A DNA stretch of 64,000 nucleotides, from positions 73,076,851 through 73,140,850 of the forward strand of contig CM038471.1 of the NCBI GenBank assembly GCA_021464415.1, read 5' to 3'. Positions within the stretch are counted from its first letter, which is position 1. Each line of letters opens with the position of its first letter. This DNA is from Lonicera japonica (lineage: Eukaryota > Streptophyta > Magnoliopsida > Dipsacales > Caprifoliaceae). Below the pieces are notes generated by a model. The model was not told the DNA's origin, did not search any database, and saw nothing but the letters and a program-made list of their open reading frames with translations. The position numbers and the translations under genes are program-made. Positions 17,725 to 31,352 of this stretch are shown here, one piece after another.

Positions 17725-20600
17725 TTAAAGTACTAAAAGTTTACTTTTGGATTTGCATCAAGGTACTAAAAGTTATGCTAAACTCAACGTCTGTGCATTA
17801 TTATACCTTACCAATAGATTTCAAGCTGCGCATTTGAAAGAAATTGCAATTCCAAACAAAATAAGAAATTTCCTTGTGTATAAGAAAGTGATTCAATTTG
17901 ATAAGTATTGCAAATAATATCATAAATAAAATTTAAAAAACAAATGCAATAGATAACAATTTTAATCATGCACTCAATTTCATATAGCAATAAATTTGGT
18001 CTATAAAATTCTCTGTCTGACGCTGCTGTGCACTTTAAGCAAGTTCTTCTTCCATTTCGTGTAATTTGAAGAATACATAAATCAGTACACAACATGAACC
18101 TTAAAATAGAGTCCATACATAATTAAAAATCAAATTCTTTTTAAAAACTTTGCTTTATCTTTTTGCACATGTATGTAGTTCAAAATGGTTACTTTTACAC
18201 ATAATCAAATTCTTCAATGGAAATTATAAAGATTTAAAGGGAAAAATTACAAATCATTTATGTTGTTGAGATCACATAAGTTAAGACATTATAATTGATT
18301 ATCATTCATTTGGGGAAAAATCTATACATGACTTAACAATTATAGTAAGCTTGACATCTAATTGGATTACATTATTTTTCACCGAGCATGGTAAACACAT
18401 GCTATTACAAAATGCAATACGAGGAGCCTTTTAGATGTGACTTGTCGCAATCAACCTAAAAATGGTGTAAAAAAAATGGAGAAATGCATATATTTACATT
18501 TTTTAAACTGAATTTTACTTGTTATAATTGGAGCAAATCAAAGCGCCTTATGCATCATAGAAGTAAAAAAGGCAAAACATATACATGCATATATATATAT
18601 AAGAAATTAAACAATTAAAACTTTTGTGTGTTCTCTTACAAATATTGTAAGTTATTCATTGTTTGCAACCTCTTGGCAAGCAACTTTTTTCACAGTTACT
18701 TTGCATCACATACTAACACAATATTATACGTAAAGATCAAAGATAAAGATCGAAAGGTAAATGAGACAAAATAAAATACCTCATACAAAAATTTAGAGAG
18801 AGTTTAAAACATATGGAAGAGGGGTATGATGATTGGACAATAAAATGAAAATAAACAACTTTGCATAAAAGCTATTTAGAGGAAATAAAGAATTGTCTTC
18901 ATGGCTTACATCATTGGAAAACCCAATATTAAAAGGAATGGAGGAGAATACACAAACATGTGTAAAAGTCAATTTAATAAGCCAATAATGATCCATCTTT
19001 TTGAAACTGTCATGCAATGGAATTCAAATTCAAATTCAAATTCAAAGTTTTTTGTTGTTTTTGTTTTGCTAACTTTAAATTATTGTGCATTTGTTACAAT
19101 ATTGGAGCCTTTAATTACACATGATACCCTAATTCTATTATTTAATAGAAATTTTTTGATAATGCGTTTTAATACACTTTGAACTTTTATGATATAGTAA
19201 GTTGATTGGTTATCATACCTTAGCATAACATTTTTTAATATGTAAATATACCAAATATCACAATTTAAATAAGTTGTATTTTCTAATACTAATTATGTTA
19301 AAATAGTTTTTATTTTTTTAATATTAAATTCAAAGCTGAAAAAACAGTGATTATTTGTTTATAAGAAAAATTTGTGTTAGAAATCTTATTTTCAATTTTT
19401 GTTTTTGTTTTTAACTTGAAAAGTAATTTCAAGTGTACACTAAAATGACTGTGAAACTCTTTTTAGCTTTAATAATATAGATATAGATAGTGAAATGACA
19501 CATACGAAAATATATTAAATACATTAATTTTACATTAATTTTAATGTAGGAGCTAGTACATTTTTCATGTATAATCTTATGTCTATTTTTAATCTTATGT
19601 CTATTTTTGACAAAGAGTATTTCCCCCAAATAATCGTGTCATCTTCTCTTAATTGTCAATTTGGGGATTCTGAAAATTACTACTTTACCAATCTGAAAAT
19701 CCCCTTATTATTTACCTCCTTCTCTGTGCTCATCATCCTTCTCCCTTACGCTCTCATAAATTTGGGGATTTTCTTCTCACATTCTCCATCTCGATTATCA
19801 TCCCCTCATCAAAAAGGTTCAGTTCTCTACGACATCGATATCCTCCGGCGGCAAGCTCTACGAATACTAAAGCGACGGCGTCAGGTTTGTCGATCGATCT
19901 CTCTTAGATTCGCTTTCTTAATTTTCAGCTGTTATGATCAATCGATCGATTAACTCATTTAACTGATCCGTAATATATTCTCATCTACTAATTTTAACCT
20001 AGGCCAATTTAATTGAGATTTTCCAAAGACATTCTCTCTTAATCTCGTGGAATAACAACTAAGCAGTGATGTGATTAGCGCTTGTACTGTTCAACTAATT
20101 ATGTTTCAATGTATATTATTTTCTCATATGTAGAGCTTAGAATTTCCAAAATCCAGTTCCAAACGAAGGGAAATAGTAATAGAAAGCCATGTTTCATCTC
20201 TTATTTCTCAGATTATATGATTTTGCTATATTAGTGTAGATTGAATGACCAATCTCAAATGATTTAATTTGTCTATAATTTTTTTTAAGAACTGATTATA
20301 CAATTAATGCTTCATTCGAAATGTAAATAAGCAAATACAAATAAAGATAAGTTTGTGGAGCTTCAATTTTTTTTTTTTTAAGTTTGTATTGATTGTGTTT
20401 ATTTTCAGTTTATACTAGTGAGAGTAGCAACAAAATAAATACTTTGCTTAAATTATGTATTTATTTCTTCTTCTTCCTTTTTTTCCAAATACGTAGTACT
20501 ATAAAAAAAAAGTTTTTATAGTAGTTGATTTTCATCTTTTTTTATATTGAGAAATACAAACAAAGCATTTCATTTGTATGAAAAATTTCTTTACACTGAG
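17725..20600. other. AT-rich region without a recognisable gene
   Basis: No conserved coding sequence is seen. A hexanucleotide repeat (ATTCAA)n lies at about 19019-19046. At 19567-19884 the composition becomes less AT-biased and pyrimidine-rich, ending CGGCGTCAG with donor-like GTTTGT at 19885. This looks like an orphan promoter and first non-coding exon, without any coding exon downstream other than the CACTA element. Confidence 0.4.
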
Positions 20601-20605
20601 GTATT

Positions 20606-22814
20606 CACTACAATGAATTTTTAATGCCCATACACTTGGCCTTAAATTATTCGTTCATTTTTTTTTGGTTAAATACGTATATTATAAAGCATTGCAGTTA
20701 ATTTTTATTTGTTAGAAAAATTTGCACTAAAAAATGGTTCAGTACAATAATTTTCCAGCAACCCGACCCGAGCACAATTATAACGAGGACATTCTAATTT
20801 TTAATGGACATTCTAATTTTTAATTTTTTTTATAACGAGGACATTCTAATTTGATAAGAGGGGTCTATCACTCACATTCAATTGACTGCGAAGGAAGGAA
20901 TAGTTTGTACCTTCCATATTTGCTTTTACCACGTACTCAATGCGTTTGTAGTTTTATATATACTTGCATTGCCTAATATAAATTTCTAGTCTTAATAGGT
21001 GAGCTATTAGATCATAAATACTATTGGGATGGATAAATCTTGGATGTCCACGAATATGTTATCGTTCGAATACCAAGAAGGAGTTAAGAATTTTCTCGAA
21101 TTTGCTTCACAAAATTCAAAAGATGGCGACTATATACGATGTCCTTGCTCTGTTTGTGGGAATTCCCTTAAATGGTGTCTAAGAGATATCAAGGCTCATC
21201 TATATATGAATGGTATTGACCAAAGTTATCGTACTTGGATATGGCATGGGGAGGAGGCGCCGAATTTTGACTCATATGATCATTTTAATCAAGATTATGG
21301 AATGGAGAATACAGATGATCTAGAGGAAATAGTAGAGATGGTTTGGAGTTGTGCTTGTATATATATTTACCATATATTACTAATGGTGAATTGTTGGCAA
21401 CTTTAATTGTTGTTTGTAGGTATCATTGGGTTTTGGTTGTAATTGATTATACTTCAATGAAAGTGTTTTGGCTAGATTCTTTACATGGAAAGCCAAATTT
21501 AGAATTCAAACTATACATGGACACGTGAGTAATGTCTTCTTACATCTTTCTACACACATATATGCATATATTTAACTAATATGAATCTTAATTATTGTCT
21601 TTAAGTGGACTAAGAGCATTGGTGGTTAATGGAAAAAGAAGGGCATCTCCAACTTGGGAATATATAGAGGTAGTTTAATATTAGTGAAATAATATTTTAC
21701 TATGTTTGTACATGACTAAATTATTCATCTTATAAATTCTTAGGGTCCGCATCAGTTAGGTTCTATTGAATGCGGATTTTATGTACTAAAGTTCATGAAG
21801 GAGCTCATTGGGGATCCATCTAAATCTATCGAAGTTAAGGTAATTACCTTTAATGATTTATTTTCTTTTCTAATTTCATTGTTATAAAATACCAAGCAGT
21901 CTTGCTAATAAATTTTTTGTTATAGATGAAACAATTAGTTGGGAAAGAAATGTATGAAAGTCAAGAGATATACGAGCTTCAACATGAATTCATTGAATTC
22001 ATTCAAGAATATATGAATTGAGCTTGGAGCTAAAGATTTGCTAGGTAATCTCTCCCATATTGATGTCTTATTTTTTATATTTTTATTTGTAACCTTAGTT
22101 TCTGAGCTTTGATGAATCAATAATATTTGTTCAATCAAATATTAATGTACTCGTTGTAATAAATAACGTAGGTTGTGTCTTCACATCATGACACTTTGAA
22201 GGCTGTGAATTGGAAGTGTTCTAATATTCACGCCTTATGACAAGTAAGTTTGTTTTCCTTCAATTTTGACTTAAACATTGTTTTATTTTTAGCAAATCTT
22301 AAACATTGTTTTTTGAACATTGGTTGTTAGTAAGATAGGCTGAGAGACAGTTAATTCATATATTGATGTTTTGTCTTTGTTAATTGCAGGTGCATGTGAT
22401 GCCATTGATAATTGAATTTCTATAAAATAGGGAAATTACGGATCTTTTTATGTTTTGGGTAGTTATTTCTTATAGATATATTTTTTTGTGTTGGACTATG
22501 AATACATTGTGGATGTTGATTTTGGGGATCTCTTTTTTGATAAAAATAAAATAAAATAAAAAAATGCGTATGATGTTCATTTGTTTAGGTGTACAATATA
22601 TATATTTCTTTTTTTTAGTAAAATAATTAAAATATTATTTGTGATCATTTTCTCTAAATAGTCATAATAGCTTATTTGTGACCTTTCTTAGGAACTACCA
22701 AATTTTTTTTGTGACTCTCAACCTTATGACAGTTTTAAAGTGTTTTAAAAAAAGTCATGAAAGTGCTTTTGTGACTGTTTTTAACAATCATAAAAGATGA
22801 TTTTCTTTGTAGTG
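20606..22814 (+). mobile_element. Non-autonomous CACTA (En/Spm-type) element
   Basis: The left end CACTACAATGAA pairs with the right end, whose reverse complement is CACTACAAAGAA. Flanking triplets are ATT and AGT, a 3-bp duplication with one mismatch. Near the right end, repeated TTTGTGAC words (about 22674, 22709 and 22767) are typical CACTA subterminal repeats. The element is 2.2 kb, far shorter than autonomous copies, and lacks the Transposase_21 region. It carries one gene-like unit, described next. Confidence 0.75.
21029..22021 (+). CDS. CACTA-derived protein: transposase-associated domain plus Ulp1-like protease, core deleted
   Basis: The N-terminal part (from 21029) reads DKSWMSTNMLSFEYQEGVKN, then CPCSVCGN, HLYMNGIDQSYRTWIWHGEE. 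This is the zinc-binding transposase-associated domain (Transpos_assoc). The C-terminal part is an Ulp1 (peptidase C48)-like domain read through to about 21524, then 21606-21669, 21744-21839 and 21926-22021, with GT-AG introns in phase. It contains the expected catalytic His (YHWVLVVID), Asp (VFWLDSL) and Cys (SIECGFYVLKFM). The transposase catalytic region between them is missing. The junction lies near 21340-21400, where two frames overlap, so a single continuous protein needs an unplaced intron or has been broken. It could be a dead deletion derivative; the intact triad is notable. In plant CACTA elements the protease is thought to be a de-SUMOylating enzyme captured from the host. Confidence 0.6.
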
Positions 22815-22819
22815 AGTAC

Positions 22820-25800
22820 ATTTTTCAGCGGTGATTTTGCTGCGAGTTGTAAATCTCTTTCACAGCTATCTATAGAATAAGTAAATTTTCTAATAGAATA
22901 AGTAAATTACGTTTTTAAATGAAAATAGTAAAGTACTAGTACACAAATATACACGTAATTTTAATATTAGTTTCCTCTAATACATCACAATATAATATAA
23001 TATAGTGATTGAAATAATTTTAATATTCAGGCTAAAAAGATGACATATAATTTTTCTTACTGACTTAACTTATCTACTGTGTAGCTTGCATTACAACACT
23101 ATTTGTCCTAGTAATTTTTATAGCTTATGTTGATTGAGATATTATGCTATGTCCGTGAAAATGAATTGATTCCGATAAACACATATTTAATTATTATTGC
23201 AAAATAGTGACATTCTGCATGCATTGAACAGCGATCATGATGTTAAATTCATTCATTAATATTGAAAAAATTAAGCCCTATTATATTACAGGGCAGACTC
23301 AATTTTTACTGCTTATAGTCAAGATACTAACTATTTCGGTGCTATTTTAAAACAATTAAATACGATACTCGCAACATATCTCATTTGTAACAATATCCTA
23401 ATTAAGCCTTTCAGAACCACAAGACGATGGACTATCATAGTTGTTGTGAGTGGTGGTGTCTAAATGGTAAAGATCCGGAAAATTGTTTTCTTTATGTTGA
23501 AAAATATGGCCTTTGATTTGTATATTATTATTCAAGAATAATTTTTCAAATTTAATTAAAAGTTAATAACACAAATAAATGAAATACGTAGAACACAATT
23601 TATAGAAAATAGTAAAATAAAAAAAAACTGGCTTTTGAGAGTCGCTGTCCTAATGACGTTATTGCCTCCGTACGTGCAAGTATTAATGGTTCATAACGCT
23701 TCCAAGATAAAACCCATAAGACTTGCAACTTTGTTTCCTCTGTGTGCATGAGCACAAGAAGATGGGATGAACTAGTCTGATCACGTTATCCAAAATCACA
23801 ACATTATAATTATATAAAAGTACAAGAGAGAATCTCTTATGAGAGCATGGAAAACTTTTTTTTTCCTCTCCTCCTTTCTAAGCCAAAGGCTCTTTAAATA
23901 GGAGTGCAAGTTTTCATTTAATATAATCATATTAAATTCCAATAATGCTCAAATTAATCTCCATAAATCTCAATTAGTAGCAAAATAAATCATCGGTTAC
24001 AAATATTAATATCTCATAAAATTTCCTTATAAAAATACGAAATTAATTCACATCTAATTTTGAAACTCATAAATTAAACACAATTTAATTATTTATTTTT
24101 AACATCTTCTTATTTGAACTCTTGAATTGACCAATTTCAAATTAATTTTTATAAAGTAGAAATGCTCAAAACGAACGAACCCGTACGTATATTGTAGGGT
24201 TTCCAAAAGAAAATAACTCCAGTTATTCAACTAACTTATTGTTTTACGTACCTAAAATCTAAAAGTGTCCAGAGTAGTCAATTAAATAAATGCAGTGTTC
24301 TTTAAATTAAAAAAAAAAAAATGCTTCTACCAGTTTTTCCAAGGCACAGAAAAAAAATGTTAGGAATAATGAAGCGCAGATAGTATAGTAAATGAATCAA
24401 CCATTGCGACTTTGCGAGGGAAAGACGTGCGAGTGCATATTTACACGGTAAGGTATCCACATTCGAATTGGAGTGCATTACTCCCCTTCTCTTAACAGGC
24501 TCAAAAAAAAGAAAAAAATGATAGAGAAAAAGTTCCTGATAATGAATTTTCTTATTTATCAGTATATTCCACCACCAAGAGAGTTGGCTTCCTATGAAAC
24601 AATTTCATATAAGTAAATTATTAACTATATTATATACAAGCATATTATTTTCATTCCAAGTTTCAAGTTTCTTTCTTTTAGCTTTTTCCCCTTTTATCTC
24701 CCTCAGAAAATATAGGTTATTTCAATTTCAAATTAAAATTCTCACTGTTTTTCCTCAAATTAATAGGCTTGAAAAATACTAGTGTCCACCTTTTCCCCTT
24801 AATTTTTGCTAATACAAGTAATGGAGATATTTAGGTGGTTCGAAGAGAGAATATGAATTAGACGGGACTCAAACTTGGGTGATTTATGAGAATACTCATG
24901 CTTAATTTTAACATTTGCTCTATATATTGTTTCAGATTTGAGCTTAAATTTAAGTTGTTGAAAGTATGAGTATTCACACAGGACCTTTAGCTATACGTTT
25001 AAGTTCGAGTATTGCTTATACTCCCTTTCCCTTCTCGAACCACCTGAATTTACCAAAAGTGTGGTTATATAATTTCAACTCTATTGACACATGTGAACAG
25101 GATCTTAACAATGTTTTGTACTATTATAAAGGTCAAGCGGCTTTTGATGATTTTGATACCAAATTTAGTGTCTCTATTTGTGGCCTATCATTATTTTAGT
25201 TTTGATAAAATAAATACGTAATTGTTGTGGTTTGAACCCATAATTAATCTATCATTAACAAAAGTCACTTCAACAGTACTCCTTTATTTCTAAATTTGTT
25301 TCTTTTTTCTTTTTTAAGTTTTAATTTAATGATGTGTATGTATATAAAAATAAAAATAAAAAGTGCACATTTGTCGCATGTGTTCCGTATCCTGTTTATG
25401 TAAAAAGTAAATCTCATTTATATAAAAAAGTAAGTGTTATGTAGTTTCAACTCTAATAACACATGTGAATAGAATCTTAACAATATCACAATATGTAGTC
25501 CACCAAAGAAAAACATGGGTCTTTCTAAATGGGAAATGAAGGAAATATTCCAAGAATTCTAGAAAAATAAAATCATTAGTTGCTTGAAGTTGACATTAGA
25601 ATTTTTTTTTCAAGTCAAGTAAGTTTCATGATTCGAAAAAAAGAAAAAATCAAGTTTGTTTCATATTTTTCAATAGATGGAGTTGACCCCTGCACCATGG
25701 CTAAAGCAAAGAAGAACCTTCTCTAATGGGCCTAATCAACAGACCAACACTGTGACTTTTTAACTAGTTGAAATAATCATGGCATGGACTCAAAGGCCAA

Positions 25801-26725
25801 CCATTGGATACCTAAATAATATTACTTTCTCGTGCATGAAAATAATATAGTTGCCAATATTTTGCTTTCAGACTCCAATATCAATACTTTAGACCATTTC
25901 TAAGGTGCAATAATTAGGTGGGCCAAATTTAGAGCAATGTCACGGGAATCTGCTATATCAACTGACTACTTATACTATATAGGTTCATGATGGCTGTACA
26001 ATAAAACTAATAAAAATATTTTTTCTGTCAAATTTATTGTCAATCAAAATATGACCATACAATTGGAAGTTATTAATGCTAAATATTGGCTTCCGACAGT
26101 GTAATAATGTATTAAGCTGTTGTATACTAAACTTTGTATGAACACATATTGGTTAATTAGAACTACTGTACCGATAATAACGTGGTATTACATGTTGAAT
26201 GATAACAATTTGATAAAAAATCATAGGTCCAAATTATCCGAAGTTCTTAGAGTACGTATATTTTGCTTGGTTTATTTGCTTAGTTCAATATTACAATTAT
26301 TTAGCAAATGTCCATTACTAAGTTCGGGAATATATATATATATATATACTATTTTTGCAGCTGGTTAAACTCAAGCCTAATAATATTTTAGTACATATTA
26401 CATTTAATTTTTAATTTTTATCAGTACGTGTAGTTGAGTCTTTAATTTGATTTTTATTAAAGAATTGAAGTTATCTAATTTACCCATTCATATTAGAGGT
26501 GTTTATTGAATTTTAAACACTTCGAAAAAGTAACTAGATATGCAATATATTCTCCAGAACACGTGTGAATGGGATCTCTGATAATGTGAGGAAATAAATT
26601 ATGTCCATGGAGAAAAGGAGAATTTTATTTTTTAATTAAGAAAAAAAGAAAAGAAAAAGAAACTCTCGAATGTACCCCCTGATAAGGTAGTAAATATTGC
26701 AATTGTTTGTTGAACTTTACATACG
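22820..26725. other. Long AT-rich region without a recognisable gene
   Basis: Only short chance ORFs are present. A 50-base word around CAACTCTATTGACACATGTGAA (about 25076) recurs at about 25449 with small changes, so some dispersed repeat is present. I find no domain, tRNA or clear transposon terminus. Confidence 0.4.
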
Positions 26726-26730
26726 TACAT

Positions 26731-27115
26731 CATAATTTGTGTATAAAATAAGTACTGATAGGTATTATATGATGATTATATTTTTATTAAAACTCATTTT
26801 GGTACTCATTATACACATAAATGTTAGTAGTACACATATCTTTTTGTTGTTTATATGGCACACACAAACTTTCGACAGTATTATCTTTTCACATTCTAAC
26901 TTAAATATATATATACACACACAAACCTACCATAATTTGTGTACAAAATAAGTACCGATATACATCATATTATTATATTCTCATTAAAACTCTTTTCAGT
27001 ATTTGTTATATATATAAATGTTAATAGCATACATATCTTTTTTATTGTTTATATGGTACACAAAACTCTGGACAATATTATCATTCCACATTCAAACACA
27101 TATATAAATAGTGAG
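26731..27115. repeat. Tandem duplication with 200-bp period
   Basis: The word CATAATTTGTGTA starts copy 1 at 26731 and copy 2 at 26931. The copies stay alignable for about 185 bases with substitutions throughout (for example AAATGTTAGTAGTACACATATC versus AAATGTTAATAGCATACATATC). Each copy starts a short similar ORF. These are likely shadows of the repeat and not genes. Confidence 0.8.
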
Positions 27116-27119
27116 GGGT

Positions 27120-28880
27120 TTTATTGTCAAAATAAATATTTTAATTGTTATAATAATGTAGAACTGTCAAAATACATGGTACAATCTTTTTCGGTGGTAT
27201 GCTAAGTTACAAAGTTATAACTGCTTAGGGATTTTTTTTAGCAAATTAGGATTTGCCCCAGAATTTTAAGGGTTTATTTACTCAAACCCATTACATTTAA
27301 TAAATTAGTGAACGGCCCAATATTTAGGATTTAACCCAATTGAATTTATTTTAGCCAAAATTCAGAAATAATTTTATTTTCCAATATTCTTGCTTTTTAA
27401 AAATTAATTTGATTAAATTATCTTATTAAATGATAAGGTTGTTATCTCCTTTATTCTTAGATAATATATAATATAATTAATAGAAGATATTTATTACTCA
27501 TAATTTATCAACATTAATACAACTAATAATTATAACAAATGCATATATATCTCTCAAGATTCTTTTTTAAATTAATTAAATAATACACAATACAAAATGA
27601 ATTAAAGGTTATTTCTTTCTCTCTACTGTTAAAAAAACTCATTTCTGGTGGTGCAAAACACGAAGAGAAACACTCATAAAGTCTTTAAATTCAAAAATCA
27701 AAATTAAATAAAAAATATATATTTGTTGGAAATTCACATAAATTCTCTACCTACTCTTTTGAACCTCTCTCTCTCTCTCTTTACATTTCTTCATATTTAA
27801 CATTCTTGATCTTGATATATTTAATATGACTCTATTTAATTTTACTTGTGTATATCTTTTTAATATAATTGTGCTTTTATTTAAATTGTAAAAATTCTTT
27901 TTTAATATGACTATTTTTTATTTTTACTTGTGAATTTTTTTAATATGACTGTGTTTTAAGTTTGACTTTGTAGTATCTTTTTTAATTTTTTTTTATTTTT
28001 AATAGTGTAATTTTTTTTAGATTTTTTTTTAGTTGTACTTATATGTTATTTATGCTTTTTTAATCTAAAAACTATTAAGATATCTTCTAATGCCCCAAAA
28101 TAAATTTTTAATATGGCTATATTTTTAGTTTTGCTTGTGTGATCTCTTTTTTAATATGATTGTATTTTTAGTATATTGTTTATAATATTTACTTTAATAT
28201 GTCTTGTAGATCCTCAAAGTTAAATTTTTGATATTTTATATTTATTGTAAGTCAACTTCTTAATTTTTCTTATATATTTATCCTAAAATTATCACTTGTA
28301 CTTACATTTACGAATTTTAAATTTGAAAATTTGAAGATTTGAATTTAAAAGCATATAAATCCCTATAAGATATATATTCTTAACAACTTATAATTTTAAT
28401 GAATAATAAAATTTAAATTTGAAAGTTAAAAAAAGTATAAATGGGAAAACTATAAAATAAAAAAAAAAACTAATAAAATAATTTATAAAATATATATTTA
28501 GAATTATCCATTCATTTGGCTAATTACTAATTTCTCAAATGTATTAGGTTAAAAGCAAAACAATTTAAATTCTCTGGATTAAAAACAAAAAGGCCCTTTT
28601 TTTTTCGCCCCCTTCCTTTTGGCCTTTTGGGACTTTGACTTTACAACATTCATTACAAGCATTCCATAACTGAATTTTTTTCATATGGGCTGATTTTGAT
28701 TTTAATTTTTTTAAAATATGGAGATACCAAATCAAAAATTAAAGTATTCGCTTCATTTTTCTCCCCGTGATTAATTATAATAAAGTAGCACAAGATATTG
28801 TTTGGTATGCATTTTTTTGGTAAGATTTCGGAGAATCAAGATTCTTTTTTTTCAGATTAATTATTAGATCTTGTATTTTT
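27120..28880. other. Extremely AT-rich stretch, no gene
   Basis: Repeated words of the TTTTTAATATGACT and TTTTACTTGTG type recur between about 27820 and 28150 at irregular 50-60 base spacing, resembling a diverged low-complexity tandem array. There is no coding signal. Confidence 0.45.
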
Positions 28881-28885
28881 CGATT

Positions 28886-29347
28886 TTCCCTTCCGTTTTA
28901 ATTTAATTGTCCACTATTTTATTTTTGAATGTCCTAAAATAATTGTCTACTTACTATATTTAGTAAGTCATTAATTGTAGTAGTATTTTTTATTATTTTC
29001 AATATTACCCTCTCACCACCTTTTTTTATTGTGGGTCCCGCTACCTAAGAGAAAAGTAAAAGACATTTTTAAAAATAAGTATTTTCTTTTAAAGTAATTA
29101 TTATATCTCATTAATTTTTAATTTTTTAAAGTGTGATAATTAAATTATGACAAAAGGAGCACTATTTAGTATTTTTTATTATTTTCAATATTACCCTCTC
29201 ACCACCTTTTTTTATTGTGGGTCCCGCCACCTGAGAAAAAAGTAAAAGATATTTTTAAAAATAAGTATTTTTTTTAAAGTAATTATTATATTTTATTAAT
29301 TTTTAATTTTTTAAAGTGTGACAATTAAATTATGAAAGAAGGAGTAC
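28886..29347. mobile_element. Stowaway-like MITE with an internal 186-bp tandem duplication
   Basis: The left end (CTTCCGTTTTAATTTAATTG) and right end (reverse complement GTACTCCTTCTTTCATAATT) are degraded inverted repeats of the CTCCCTCCGT family. Inside, a block starting TAGTATTTTTTATTATTTTC at about 28981 is repeated at about 29167, nearly identical over about 185 bases and including the TIR-proximal sequence. The element seems to have grown by tandem duplication of its right part. Confidence 0.7.
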
Positions 29348-29349
29348 TA

Positions 29350-31350
29350 TTTAGTTGTGTCGTTTTCAACCACTGGTTTGAAAAAAAATAAAAAAACAGC
29401 GCTATGTACCAATAATCATTATACATTTATTATTTATACCAGTCTGAATTTCAAAGACAGATGCAACTGGTTAAAATCTCTCTCCGTTGGGATATTGGGT
29501 TGCTTTGTACATTCGCATATATATATACACATTCATATATAATACTAAATTAATTGTACATATAATAAGTGTATTACTCATATGTAAATTAATTGTACAT
29601 GCAAAATTTCTTTCCGGTGAGTGGTGTTTGGGGGCTGAAATGTTTGGATTTATTTTATTAATATATCTTATTAGGTTAATATATTGTATATACAATAAGT
29701 GTACTACTCATACATATAATTTAAAAAGAAAAATTTAATAAAGATGAAAGATGGTTTTGTAATTAAGTAAATTATAATTTTTTTTTGAGAGGAGTCAACT
29801 CTTATTAATTACAAACAATTTTTTTTATATAAATTTCTAATTCGACTGAAATTCTAGGTCCGCCTTTTCTCCTACCGTTAGAAATAATAAAAATGAATTT
29901 ATGGAAAAAGGAGCCACCGAGGAATCTAATTAAGACAATCCAGCCATGACACATTTTAATTAAGTTTTGAAATAGAAGAAGCCATTGTCACATTCTGTTC
30001 CCCTCTACACCTATGGTCAATTTATGGTGGGTACCAACATATCGATTAATACTCCAAGAAAATGGTAATTATATATATATATATATATATATGTTCAATA
30101 AATCACTTCGATAAGACGTTTTAATGGCTGCGTTTGGTTCATGCATATATGGGATTTGGCCGAAAGAAAACTCAAAAAGTGAAGAAATTAAAATGGGAAA
30201 AAGACGCAGAAGTTTGTCTTCACATGTATATTTTTATTCCCTAAAATAGGGTTTTATGGACATATATGAAATCTTTTATTTGATTATTTTGAAATGTTAA
30301 TGAGATTCGACCTATTCACAATTTGACAAGCAATGCCTAGCCTAAAATCATCCTTAACTAAAAATAAAATTAAATAACAAATAAGGGCACACATTTGGCT
30401 GGATAGATGAAAGCTAACATCATCGTATGGGTTTGCGTGTTGAATCCCCAATCAATCTGGTACCTTTCGCTTTATGAAAAAAACATATATAAATTAAATA
30501 CTACCAATTTTTCCAACAATCACTCAATTCGAGGAAAGGAAAAGTAAGGGGAGTGACGAATCTCTTTAAAAGATGGTTTTATTGGGAATGTTAATTACTT
30601 TCATTTGTATATCTTATTACAATTTTTTAATAAAATTTTTCAAAAAGAAAAGAGAGTTGGGGGAGTGACGAATAGAATAAATAAAGATTATACTATTTGT
30701 TTTCTATTTTTCAAAATTTTGTGTTCGATTGTTCTACTTCTTTAGTCACAATTTGTATTTTATTTTCCAATTTATTTATAATAGAAAAATAGGTGTCTTC
30801 GCAAATATAAAGGATTCAAATATTGGCCTTACTACATAAAGTTTTCAAAATTTAGTCGAATGTTTTGAAAAACAATTAAACGCAAATCGTTTATAATTGA
30901 GTCAATACATTATTGTAACAAAACATGATTATGATCGATATAGAAATTAGACAACTTTGAATTTGAAATAAAAATAAGGTGAGATGAAAACAATTAGACA
31001 AACGCGGTGAGATGTTTTGACAATGGGATGAGCTGAGAGGTGAATATTTTTGTAAGGGTGTTTAAAGTCTCCCTTAATTTATTTTTTCTTAAACAACATT
31101 CAATTCCCAGAGTGAAATAAACTTTAATTAGGGGATTGAAGAGTGAAACTTAAGAGGTTAAATTAACGAAATTGAAATATCATGGACTAAAGTGAGATTT
31201 TGAGTAAAAAAAGAACAAGAACTAAAGTGTATTTCAACGCAATTCCAACATTCTAGAGCTAGCACATTATGTAGCCTTTGTAACACATTTTATTTAGTTT
31301 GTTTATTTGACCACTCACTTAAGAGGGGAAACGAGAATTTAGATATTGAT
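29350..31350. other. AT-rich, gene-free, with microsatellites
   Basis: No coding region is supported. An (AT)n run lies at about 30069-30091. Two copies of an AATTGTACATATAATAAGTGTATTACTC-like word at 29551-29580 and 29680-29710 suggest a local repeat. Confidence 0.4.
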
Positions 31351-31352
31351 TA

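Noticed and set aside
19840..19884. MADS-box exon (SSGGKLYEY resembles the end of a MADS domain)
   Set aside because: The upstream sequence does not encode any of the MADS DNA-binding domain and there is an in-frame stop right after the motif.
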